6,825 nucleotides of DNA from JAWLFI01 sp041685645 (GTDB taxonomy: Bacteria > Bacteroidota > Bacteroidia > Chitinophagales > Saprospiraceae). Made by a program: the position numbers and the translations under genes. The notes under the pieces were generated by a model. The model made no database searches. It had not been told where the DNA came from and saw only the letters and a program-made list of their open reading frames with translations. Positions 1-4,978 of this stretch are shown in pieces; the stretch's first letter is position 1, and each line of letters opens with the position of its first letter. The stretch covers positions 1 to 6,825 of the forward strand of contig JAWLFI010000140.1 of assembly GCA_041685645.1 (NCBI GenBank). The letters run 5' to 3'.

Positions 1-34
1 AAACAAAGGCTGGTGGTGAATCTGAATACACTAT

Positions 35-613
35 TTACCATAATCTGGGGATGAGTTGAGGAACCTCTTGCATGTATTGTCTATACGATTCACCAAAGAT
101 ATCAAGTAATTTTCTCTCTTCCCAGAAAATACCAAAGGGCAAATAGATAAGACTGATCAGAACGAAAATATAGGTGGAGGGGTAGGGGTGTAAAATGAGT
201 AAGCTGATAAGAACTAAGACCGTACCCAAATACAAGGGATGCCGAACGCGACCGTACAAACCGCTTTTTATCAATTGCTGATTGGGATCTCGAGCTGTTC
301 CCCAAATGAACTCGCGGGTATCGAATGCTTGAAAAGATCGAATCATAATTGCGATACCGGCTAGTGCGAGGAAAGCACCCAGAACCTTAATCCCTACCTG
401 AAAGGAAAAAACAGGCTGTTCTTTCAACCTAAGGCTAATAATTACAATCACTGTGAATAATCCTAAACTCAGCAAGTTATAGAGAACGCGGTAAACGGCC
501 TTGACAGCGGGCGCCATTGCGTAAATTTTGCGTTTGACCCGACCGGCGGCAAAAAAGCTATGCAGCGCGTAAAACAGCAGCCAAAGAAGAACTAAAATAA
601 TATATGTCGTCAT
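35..613 (-). CDS. Membrane methyltransferase, isoprenylcysteine carboxyl methyltransferase / NnrU-like family
   Basis: A 192-residue integral membrane protein. Hydrophobic segments lie at about residues 3-22, 44-62, 73-92, 131-142 and 146-163. The C-terminal half has the SAM-binding signature of the ICMT/phospholipid-methyltransferase superfamily: GLYGRVRHPLYLG (residues 118-130), then WEER (164-167), then the FGESYRQY...VPQLIPR tail (173-190). The N-terminal part (LHSFFA near 17-22, YRVLYN at 41-46) resembles NnrU-like members. Family knowledge suggests SAM-dependent methylation of a lipid or membrane-embedded substrate; the substrate cannot be read from the sequence, and bacteria of this kind are not expected to have prenylcysteine proteins. 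The start lies 13 bp after the stop of the upstream 116-residue gene, so the two are probably co-transcribed. No Shine-Dalgarno sequence is visible. The fold and family are well supported; a specific function is not. Confidence 0.88.
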   Translation of the reverse strand: MTTYIILVLLWLLFYALHSFFAAGRVKRKIYAMAPAVKAVYRVLYNLLSLGLFTVIVIISLRLKEQPVFSFQVGIKVLGAFLALAGIAIMIRSFQAFDTREFIWGTARDPNQQLIKSGLYGRVRHPLYLGTVLVLISLLILHPYPSTYIFVLISLIYLPFGIFWEERKLLDIFGESYRQYMQEVPQLIPRLW

Positions 614-626
614 TGTGTACGACGCA

Positions 627-977
627 TTAGCCCCGTTGCCCGGACTCGTTTTGATGCTTTAGCGTCCAGTGGTCTGTGGCGGTGGTCTGCAGCCATAAGC
701 CTTGGGACTTTCTAAAGACCTGAGCATTGAGACCAAATTGATCTGCGAGCAGCCGTTCAACTTCGGCGACTTTCATTTCTTCATTGATGTTGAGTTCTCC
801 CGAAGAGTCCACCTGACTCGCTGCTCTAATCTTTGTGTAGGGATCGAGAATCGAAGATTGTTCCGTTCCTTCCCCTTCTTTATGCGGGGATTTGTAAAAC
901 TCTAGTTTCAAATAAGGGAACAATTGATTGAATTCGCTTTGAATATCGATGATTCTTTTTTCGTCTGTTATCTTCAT
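627..977 (-). CDS. Conserved hypothetical protein, Bacteroidota small-protein family
   Basis: A 116-residue soluble protein if translation starts at the ATG at 977; an in-frame ATG at 998 would add seven residues (MGKYSAT). I prefer 977 because the product then begins MKIT, as I recall for relatives, and because a promoter-like -7 element overlaps the ATG at 998. The N-terminal half has the pattern FNQLFPYLKLEFY, the C-terminal half VERLLADQFGLNAQVFRKS followed by WLQTTATDHWTLKHQN. From memory this matches a short uncharacterised protein common in Bacteroidota, but I know of no assigned function. There is no signal peptide, membrane segment or obvious catalytic motif. The alternation of strand-like and helical segments suggests a small alpha/beta domain. 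It sits between the TonB receptor and the methyltransferase on the same strand, 13 bp before the latter. Confidence 0.8.
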   Translation of the reverse strand: MKITDEKRIIDIQSEFNQLFPYLKLEFYKSPHKEGEGTEQSSILDPYTKIRAASQVDSSGELNINEEMKVAEVERLLADQFGLNAQVFRKSQGLWLQTTATDHWTLKHQNESGQRG

Positions 978-996
978 AGTTGCTGAATATTTGCCC

Positions 997-1028
997 ATAA
1001 GATACTGAATGATTTCATAGAAAGCAAA
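997..1028 (-). promoter_or_regulatory. Candidate Bacteroidota promoter for the 977-627 gene
   Basis: Read on the minus strand, TTTG (1028-1025) is followed after exactly 20 nt by TATCTTAT (1004-997), a partial match to the Bacteroidota -7 consensus TAnnTTTG. Transcription would begin at about 993, leaving a leader of about 15 nt before the ATG at 977 and excluding the upstream ATG at 998. The element lies in the spacer after the TonB receptor stop, where no clear terminator is seen, so read-through from the receptor is also possible. The match is imperfect; this is inference from sequence only. Confidence 0.3.
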
Positions 1029-1067
1029 TGAGAAGAGAGCCGTCTGGCAATTTCAGAAGATTTTTTC

Positions 1068-3485
1068 TTACCATCGATACTCCAGAGAGGCGATCAAGTT
1101 CCGGCCGGGGGCTGCAATAGCTGAGGAAAAGGGTCGGTATCTTTGGTTGGTCAGGTTTTCGAGTGCCAAGGTCGCGCCCCATTGTTGCCATTCTTTTCTG
1201 AGGCGCAGATCCAAACGGTGCCAGGAGGGGCTATAGAGGAGGCCTTCAGCATTGCGCAAATAAATATGGGGTTTGTTGATTTCAGAGGGAGCCATATTTT
1301 GAGGGTTTTGGGGTCCGTTAAAATCAAATTGCACCAAAGCGCTCCAGCCATTATGCTGCCATTTTATGCCTACTTGTCCAAAAGTAGGTGCTGCATGTCG
1401 GAGGGGCACGAGTTGTTCGTCCCGACTTTCATTTTCTTCCGTTGTTCGGCCGCGCTGCCAATTGACTCTACCGTATATTTCCCACTGTGTCAGAGGGCTG
1501 TAACGGGCGGCGATCGTTCCTCCAAAAACAAACCCTGAGGCGGCATTTTGAATGGCCTGTACCTGACTGGGCGTGCCGTCATAGATTATGGTGTCCCGCC
1601 CGTTGAATTGAAAGGGGCGTCGGACCATAGCGGACTCCAATAAGGTTCCAAAAGCGTTGAGTTCTATCTTGAATTGCTTATTGATAATTTGCATGTATCC
1701 CATGTCCAGACTGTAGGCGTATTCAGGGCGCAGCTGTGGATTGGGAATAACGACGGCGCCCGGCTCTGAATCAAACACCTTTCCGATATCGTCGATATTA
1801 GGTGCCCGAAAGCCAGTAGAAAACTGAATCAGGGCGCGTTGTTTGTCATTGAATGATTTTGTGAGGCCGAGACTACCCGAAAGGTTGCCAAAATTGAGTT
1901 GAGCAGCATCAACGGGCAGGGGGAAGTTGCTGGCATCGAAGGGGGCGGACAGGAATATATAATCTCCGCGCAGTGCGGCATTGAGATATGTAGAGGGGTT
2001 GATTTCGTAGCGGCTGCTCAAATACAAGCCCGCTGAAAGCCAATGGGACTGATCCGGGTAGCGAGATTCTATTAATTCTCTTTCTTCAGTGAGAATAGAA
2101 CTTCGCCGGCCATGGGATCGAATATAATTATAGTTGACCTCCAGCCCGTAAAAGAGACTCAATTTGCTCCATTGTTTTTCCATGTCCAGGTTGATGGATG
2201 GGGCGTACACGCGCTCTCGGCGCTCGCGCAGCCAGACGCTGTTCCAATTGCGGTCGATGCGGCTCTCCTCAAACCACTGGAAAGCGGCGCGCGCTTTGAG
2301 ATGGTCGTACCAGGAGGTGGTGCGCGTTGAACTATATTGCAAATAATTCAAGCTCCATTTCTGTGGCCCGTAATACCATTCTGCGGTTTGAGGCAAGCCG
2401 TTTTGTTGTCGAAGTTGCCTTTCATATCGGGGGATATCTGAGGTTTGGGTATAAATAGAAGTCCACTCGATTTTGTCCCGTCTTGAAATTGCAAATACAA
2501 CCTTTTGAAAGAGGTTGACCTGGTCGTAGCCAGTTTCTTTCTGCACTCTCGGCTCCTCATTTTCGACGAGCCTGTCTTCCCCATTGATTCGAATCGGAAT
2601 CTCCCTTCTCAGATATTCCTCCGGCCCGTGCTGACCCGTTTTTAAATCGCCCCAACGACTCAGACTTGCGCTACTGATAGCACTCCAGCGACGCCCACCG
2701 TACTCCAATTGTAGATTTCCATGTCCTTCTGAAGCCGCGCTACTATACCGCGACAAGACCTTACCCCCCATTGACTTAGCGTCGGTGACGGACAAAGACG
2801 GTCGTAGGGTGTGAAAATCCATCACTCCCCCCATCGCATCACTACCGTACATCACAGCTCCCGGGCCAAAGAGCACTTCGGTATTTTCAATGATATGGGG
2901 ATCAATAGAAATGATGTTTTGCAGATTCCCCGATCTAAAAATCGCATTGTTCATGCGCACTCCATCTACCACTAAAAGAACTCGGTTTGCAGAAAAGCCT
3001 CTAATCATTGGACTTCCTCCTCCCAACTGGCTTTTTTGCACATAGACATGCGCTTGACCTCCTATCAAGTCCGCTGCTGTTGGCGCCTGCTGTAATTTGA
3101 GTTGTTGTTGGTCGAGTTGTCCAATCGACTGGCTGATTTCTGACTTGTTCTGTTCCCAGCGATTGGCGGAGACGACGATTTCGTTCAGAGAATACGACTC
3201 TGCACTCATCTCAACCGTAGTCGGAGCAGAAGGGAAAGCGATGCGTCGCTCTCGATATCCAACGAGTTGTAGTATCAGACTATCTGAGGGTGGCGGTTGT
3301 GGGAGCTTCGCTTGTCCGTCAATATCCGTCTGGGTTTCGAAAGACTGATCGGGTGTATAAATCAAAACAAATGGCAATGAGGCTCCGCTGGATGCATCTT
3401 GAATTCGAATCTCCTGAGCAGATAAAGGGGCAAAACCGGCGAACAAAATGAAGACGATAAACGTCTTATTCAGGAGCGTACTCAT
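1068..3485 (-). CDS. TonB-dependent outer-membrane receptor, heme/hemoglobin-receptor-like, with carboxypeptidase-regulatory-like N-domain
   Basis: An 805-residue outer-membrane receptor for TonB-driven uptake. In order: signal peptide (1 to about 23, ending LSA|Q), carboxypeptidase-D-regulatory-like beta-sandwich (about 25-95), TonB-box-like EIVVSA (102-107), plug domain (about 110-225, with MIRGFSANRVLLVVDGVRMNN, VLFGPGAVMYGSDAMGGV) and a 22-strand-type barrel (about 240-805) ending in the aromatic terminus LEYRW expected for barrel assembly. The barrel contains GFRAPNIDDIGKVFD (558-571) and NPQL (582-585), corresponding to the FRAP/NPNL pair of heme and hemoglobin receptors. No histidine lies between these motifs, unlike well-studied heme receptors, so heme is only one option; another metal chelate is possible. 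No SusD-like partner is adjacent. The start is the only Met that gives an intact signal peptide. It lies 11 bp from the start of the divergent acylphosphatase. Confidence 0.93.
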   Translation of the reverse strand: MSTLLNKTFIVFILFAGFAPLSAQEIRIQDASSGASLPFVLIYTPDQSFETQTDIDGQAKLPQPPPSDSLILQLVGYRERRIAFPSAPTTVEMSAESYSLNEIVVSANRWEQNKSEISQSIGQLDQQQLKLQQAPTAADLIGGQAHVYVQKSQLGGGSPMIRGFSANRVLLVVDGVRMNNAIFRSGNLQNIISIDPHIIENTEVLFGPGAVMYGSDAMGGVMDFHTLRPSLSVTDAKSMGGKVLSRYSSAASEGHGNLQLEYGGRRWSAISSASLSRWGDLKTGQHGPEEYLRREIPIRINGEDRLVENEEPRVQKETGYDQVNLFQKVVFAISRRDKIEWTSIYTQTSDIPRYERQLRQQNGLPQTAEWYYGPQKWSLNYLQYSSTRTTSWYDHLKARAAFQWFEESRIDRNWNSVWLRERRERVYAPSINLDMEKQWSKLSLFYGLEVNYNYIRSHGRRSSILTEERELIESRYPDQSHWLSAGLYLSSRYEINPSTYLNAALRGDYIFLSAPFDASNFPLPVDAAQLNFGNLSGSLGLTKSFNDKQRALIQFSTGFRAPNIDDIGKVFDSEPGAVVIPNPQLRPEYAYSLDMGYMQIINKQFKIELNAFGTLLESAMVRRPFQFNGRDTIIYDGTPSQVQAIQNAASGFVFGGTIAARYSPLTQWEIYGRVNWQRGRTTEENESRDEQLVPLRHAAPTFGQVGIKWQHNGWSALVQFDFNGPQNPQNMAPSEINKPHIYLRNAEGLLYSPSWHRLDLRLRKEWQQWGATLALENLTNQRYRPFSSAIAAPGRNLIASLEYRW
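3447..3470. repeat. Inverted repeat inside the start of the TonB receptor gene
   Basis: AAGACG (3451-3456) and CGTCTT (3462-3467) form a perfect 6-bp stem around the loop ATAAA. AAT (3447-3449) and ATT (3468-3470) extend it by three pairs past one bulged G at 3450. It overlaps codons 6-13 of the receptor and lies 27-50 bp upstream of the acylphosphatase start, so it could be an operator for the divergent pair or a hairpin in the receptor mRNA. Stems this short are common by chance. Confidence 0.25.
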
Positions 3486-3497
3486 ACGACAAACTTA
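3486..3497 (-). promoter_or_regulatory. Perfect -7 consensus abutting the TonB receptor start
   Basis: On the minus strand TAAGTTTG (3497-3490) matches the Bacteroidota -7 consensus TAnnTTTG at all six fixed positions, and the receptor ATG starts only 4 nt later at 3485. If used, transcription would begin at or next to the start codon and give a nearly leaderless message. No TTG is found at the usual spacing of 17-23 nt upstream, which weakens the call. The first A of the acylphosphatase ATG lies inside the element. Confidence 0.3.
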
Positions 3498-3772
3498 TGG
3501 AAAAACAGCTAAAAATAATAGTTCACGGCAAAGTACAGGGCGTCTATTTCAGGAAGACAACACAAGAGGAAGCCCAGAAGTTAGGCCTTGTAGGAAAGGT
3601 TCGGAACGAAACTGACGGGAGCGTGCTCATTCACGTAAAAGGGCAAGAAGAGCGTTTGGAGGACTTTGTTGATTATTGTCATATTGGTCCGGAGCGAGCT
3701 CGTGTCGAACAAGTCAAGGTCGAATCGCTCGAAGCCTCTATGGAGATTTCGGAATTCATAATAGAAAGATAA
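3497..3772 (+). CDS. acyP: Acylphosphatase (EC 3.6.1.7)
   Basis: A 91-residue cytosolic protein of normal acylphosphatase length. It hydrolyses the carboxyl-phosphate bond of small acyl phosphates such as 1,3-bisphosphoglycerate or acetyl phosphate; the physiological role in bacteria is unclear. Both family signatures are present: GKVQGVYFRK at residues 11-20, with the phosphate-binding loop and catalytic Arg19, and GLVGKVRNETDGSV at 30-43, with catalytic Asn37. The usual Trp of the second signature (GWVRN) is replaced by Lys34. It is the only plus-strand gene in the window. Its start is 11 bp from the divergent TonB receptor start, and its stop is 7 bp from the stop of the convergent secreted-protein gene. 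There is no Shine-Dalgarno sequence; an AGGAG at 3472-3476 is 20 nt upstream, too far to act. Its promoter must lie within the receptor coding region. Confidence 0.96.
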   Translation: MEKQLKIIVHGKVQGVYFRKTTQEEAQKLGLVGKVRNETDGSVLIHVKGQEERLEDFVDYCHIGPERARVEQVKVESLEASMEISEFIIER

Positions 3773-3785
3773 GCACGTCTTATTT
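3767..3785. terminator. Weak hairpin spanning two convergent stop codons
   Basis: AGATAAG (3767-3773) can pair with CTTATTT (3779-3785) around the 5-nt loop CACGT: five Watson-Crick pairs next to the loop, then one G·T and one A-T. It covers the stop codons of both the acylphosphatase (3770-3772) and the convergent gene (3780-3782). Its position suits a shared bidirectional terminator, but the stem is AT-rich and there is no long T-tract on either side. Confidence 0.25.
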
Positions 3786-4064
3786 GATGTACTCTTCAAG
3801 GTGGCGAATAACGAGACAATCATTTTTCTCTACGTAGAAATAGGTTGTTTTTCCCACTTTTTTTCGCTCAACTATAGGCAATTCTTCCATGTGATAGATA
3901 CGAGTAACCCTTACCGACTCATTATAGGTTTGGGGATCAATGACACGCGTAGTATCAATTTGAATGGCTTCCTTAGATTCCAAATCTGAAGGTGTTTCTT
4001 TGCAATCTTGCTGTGCCCAGGTCAGGACCGGAAAAAAGGCGGAGAGAAATATAATTTTATACAT
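3780..4064 (-). CDS. Small secreted protein of unknown function, tandem paralogue A
   Basis: A 94-residue precursor that I do not recognise. The start is set at the ATG at 4064, which gives a clean signal peptide (MYKIIFLSAF... ending TWA|QQ, about residues 1-17) and matches the length of the upstream paralogue; an ORF extension to 4106 adds 14 residues ahead of the signal and is unlikely. The mature chain of about 77 residues is charged. It contains QIDTTRVIDPQTYNES, ELPIVERKKVGKTTYFYV and the C-terminal motif EKNDCLVIRHLEE. Two cysteines, C21 and C83, are 62 residues apart, as in the paralogue, which suggests a disulfide. There is no lipobox, so a periplasmic or secreted location is likely. 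Identity to the paralogue is about 56 % over the mature part (42 of 75 by eye). The gene follows the paralogue after 52 bp and is probably co-transcribed. Confidence 0.75.
   Translation of the reverse strand: MYKIIFLSAFFPVLTWAQQDCKETPSDLESKEAIQIDTTRVIDPQTYNESVRVTRIYHMEELPIVERKKVGKTTYFYVEKNDCLVIRHLEEYIK
3801..3830 (-). repeat. 30-bp direct repeat, copy A (shared with 4138-4167)
   Basis: This stretch encodes EKNDCLVIRH near the end of paralogue A and matches 4138-4167 at 29 of 30 bases, the single difference being GAT versus GAC for Asp. The flanking coding sequence is much more diverged at both protein and synonymous level. Confidence 0.85.
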
Positions 4065-4116
4065 AATTCTGATTATTAGATTATGCACTAGTGCCATTGA
4101 GCGCAATTGAATAAGC

Positions 4117-4407
4117 TTATTTTATCATTTCCTCGACGTGGCGAATAACGAGACAGTCATTTTTCTCAATATAATGCAAAGTGCGGCGGCCTTCCTTTAC
4201 TTTTTTTACAATAGGGACTTCTCCCGTGTGGTACATCCGGATAACCTTAGAAGTCTTTTCATAGGTTTCAGGATCGACAACATGCAATGTATCTACTTGA
4301 ATGGGGCTCTTCTGAGCTATATCACTCGATGTTTCCATGCAGTCTTCTTTTTGTGCCATGGTAAAAAAGGGAATACTAGAAATGAATAGAATTAGCAGGG
4401 TTTTCAT
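4117..4407 (-). CDS. Small secreted protein of unknown function, tandem paralogue B
   Basis: A 96-residue precursor paralogous to the gene just downstream. Signal peptide at about residues 1-18 (MKTLLILFIS..., ending TMA|QK); mature chain of about 78 residues with C23 and C85, the same 62-residue spacing as paralogue A. Shared landmarks are DC.ETxSD near the mature N-terminus, IQxDT, VxDPxTY, RxYH, PIV and the invariant EKNDCLVIRH before an EExIK terminus. No known domain is recognised. The absence of a lipobox and of any further membrane segment points to a soluble periplasmic or secreted product. It is the first gene of the pair; a promoter-like sequence lies about 40 bp upstream. The pair looks AT-richer than the receptor and DctP genes, which may hint at separate acquisition. 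Similarity to its neighbour is the main evidence that both are real genes. Confidence 0.78.
   Translation of the reverse strand: MKTLLILFISSIPFFTMAQKEDCMETSSDIAQKSPIQVDTLHVVDPETYEKTSKVIRMYHTGEVPIVKKVKEGRRTLHYIEKNDCLVIRHVEEMIK
4138..4167 (-). repeat. 30-bp direct repeat, copy B (shared with 3801-3830)
   Basis: Second copy of the near-identical block, encoding EKNDCLVIRH in paralogue B. Nine of ten codons are identical between the copies, whereas nearby conserved residues such as the shared PIV use different codons (ATT/ATA and GTA/GTT). Confidence 0.85.
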
Positions 4408-4448
4408 AGCTTGCTCAAATTGTTTTGAAGAATTATATGTGTATAACG

Positions 4449-4482
4449 CAATATAGTTAAAATTCTTATTGATAGCAACAAA
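4449..4482 (-). promoter_or_regulatory. Candidate promoter for the secreted paralogue pair
   Basis: On the minus strand TTTGTTG (4482-4476) is followed after 20 nt by TATATTG (4455-4449), an arrangement close to the Bacteroidota -33 TTG / -7 TAnnTTTG promoter, although the -7 element is one base short of the consensus spacing. Transcription would start at about 4445, giving a leader of about 38 nt before the ATG at 4407. The surrounding sequence is strongly AT-rich, which also raises the chance of a random match. Confidence 0.35.
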
Positions 4483-4508
4483 TTATTACTGAGTCTTCGC
4501 CGTAAACC

Positions 4509-4533
4509 TTTTCGTCATGAGAATGAGCGAAAA
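4509..4533. repeat. 25-nt hairpin with GAGA tetraloop
   Basis: TTTTCG (4509-4514) pairs with CGAAAA (4528-4533), then TCAT (4515-4518) with ATGA (4523-4526), leaving one bulged G at 4527 and a GAGA loop, which fits the GNRA class if the plus strand is transcribed. Ten base pairs in total. The T-run is on the 5' arm and the A-run on the 3' arm on both strands, the reverse of an intrinsic terminator, so a structural or operator role is more likely if it is functional. Confidence 0.45.
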
Positions 4534-4579
4534 ATGAAAGATCAAAACAGGGGATGACTGAGCGATCCCGAAGGGACCA

Positions 4580-4590
4580 TGTTCACAGGC
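4580..4590 (+). repeat. Left arm of 11-bp inverted repeat
   Basis: TGTTCACAGGC is the exact reverse complement of 4751-4761, enclosing 160 nt. Only one such pair is seen in the window. Confidence 0.6.
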
Positions 4591-4750
4591 GACATCGAAG
4601 CGAAGGAACCGCGAAGCGCACGGCTGGCGCATAGGCAAAGCTATAGCTAAGTATTGGTTTTATTCGAAAAGGAAGGCATTGTGTTTTACAATCAGTCGGG
4701 ATAGGAAGGATTTTTGCAACAGACTCACTATTTAGATCTTCCGTGGGGCT

Positions 4751-4761
4751 GCCTGTGAACA
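4751..4761 (-). repeat. Right arm of 11-bp inverted repeat
   Basis: GCCTGTGAACA pairs perfectly with 4580-4590. It directly adjoins the stem-loop at 4762-4789, so the two helices could stack coaxially if the region is transcribed. Confidence 0.6.
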
Positions 4762-4789
4762 CATCTGTAAAGTGCATAAAATACAGATG
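4762..4789. repeat. 8-bp perfect stem-loop, possible plus-strand terminator
   Basis: CATCTGTA (4762-4769) pairs with TACAGATG (4782-4789) around a 12-nt loop. On the plus strand it is followed after 5 nt by a run of five T (4795-4799), which gives it a terminator look, but no plus-strand gene is seen upstream for it to end. On the minus strand no T-run follows. Confidence 0.4.
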
Positions 4790-4882
4790 GTCGCTTTTTA
4801 AAAAGAAGGTCCTTTGTTGGCGTACTGCAGCATGAGGGCGCGATTTGTCTCCATTTATTCTATATCTAAACACAACCGTTAT

Positions 4883-4896
4883 TCCGACGTGTCGGA
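4883..4896 (-). terminator. Possible terminator downstream of dctP
   Basis: TCCGA (4883-4887) pairs with TCGGA (4892-4896) around a 4-nt loop, about 83 bp after the dctP stop. On the minus strand it is followed by an AT-rich but not T-only tail. A second, smaller hairpin (CCGA/TCGG, 4939-4950) lies closer to the gene and is followed by TCTTTATTGTTT. Either could end the TRAP operon; both are weak. Confidence 0.25.
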
Positions 4897-4978
4897 CATG
4901 CCGGCCGCGTGGGACAGCGTAAAAGGAAACAATAAAGACCGATATCTCGGGCGCGAAAAGAATGGCGGAAAACGACCC

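Larger units (their letters stand above)
4408..4978. other. 571-bp gene-free spacer with several inverted repeats
   Basis: No convincing protein gene. The left third (4408-4500) is AT-rich and holds a promoter-like sequence for the secreted paralogues. The middle (4500-4800) holds a hairpin with a GAGA loop, an 11-bp inverted repeat 160 nt apart, an 8-bp stem-loop, smaller stems at 4566-4576 (TCCC/GGGA) and 4678-4692 (ATTGT/ACAAT), and a stretch of short related words (CGAAGCG twice at about 4594-4620). The right part (4880-4950) holds two small stem-loops downstream of dctP that may be terminators. ORFs here on either strand have atypical compositions and no recognisable domain. The region could be a structured RNA, a relic of a mobile or repeated element, or ordinary intergenic sequence. 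Confidence 0.6.

Noticed and set aside
1143..1538. Plus-strand ORF of 131 codons
   Set aside because: Antisense to the receptor barrel region, with no independent coding evidence.
4065..4106. 14-residue N-terminal extension of secreted paralogue A
   Set aside because: It places polar residues before the signal peptide; the ATG at 4064 aligns with the paralogue start.
4110..4121. Palindrome AATAAGCTTATT at the end of paralogue B
   Set aside because: All but the central bases are AT, leaving at most a 4-bp stem once a loop is allowed, with no T-tract; too weak to call a terminator.
4639..4648. Palindrome AGCTATAGCT and an overlapping minus-strand TAGCTTTG (-7-like)
   Set aside because: A perfect -7 octamer but with no -33 element at the right spacing and no gene downstream to drive.
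4794..4805. Palindrome CTTTTTAAAAAG
   Set aside because: A simple T5A5 run; it could be part of a T-tract after the 4762-4789 stem but is not informative alone.
4583..4873. Minus-strand ORF of 96 codons in the spacer
   Set aside because: No recognisable domain, a low-complexity arginine-rich end read through short repeated DNA words, and overlap with several inverted repeats; more likely a chance ORF.
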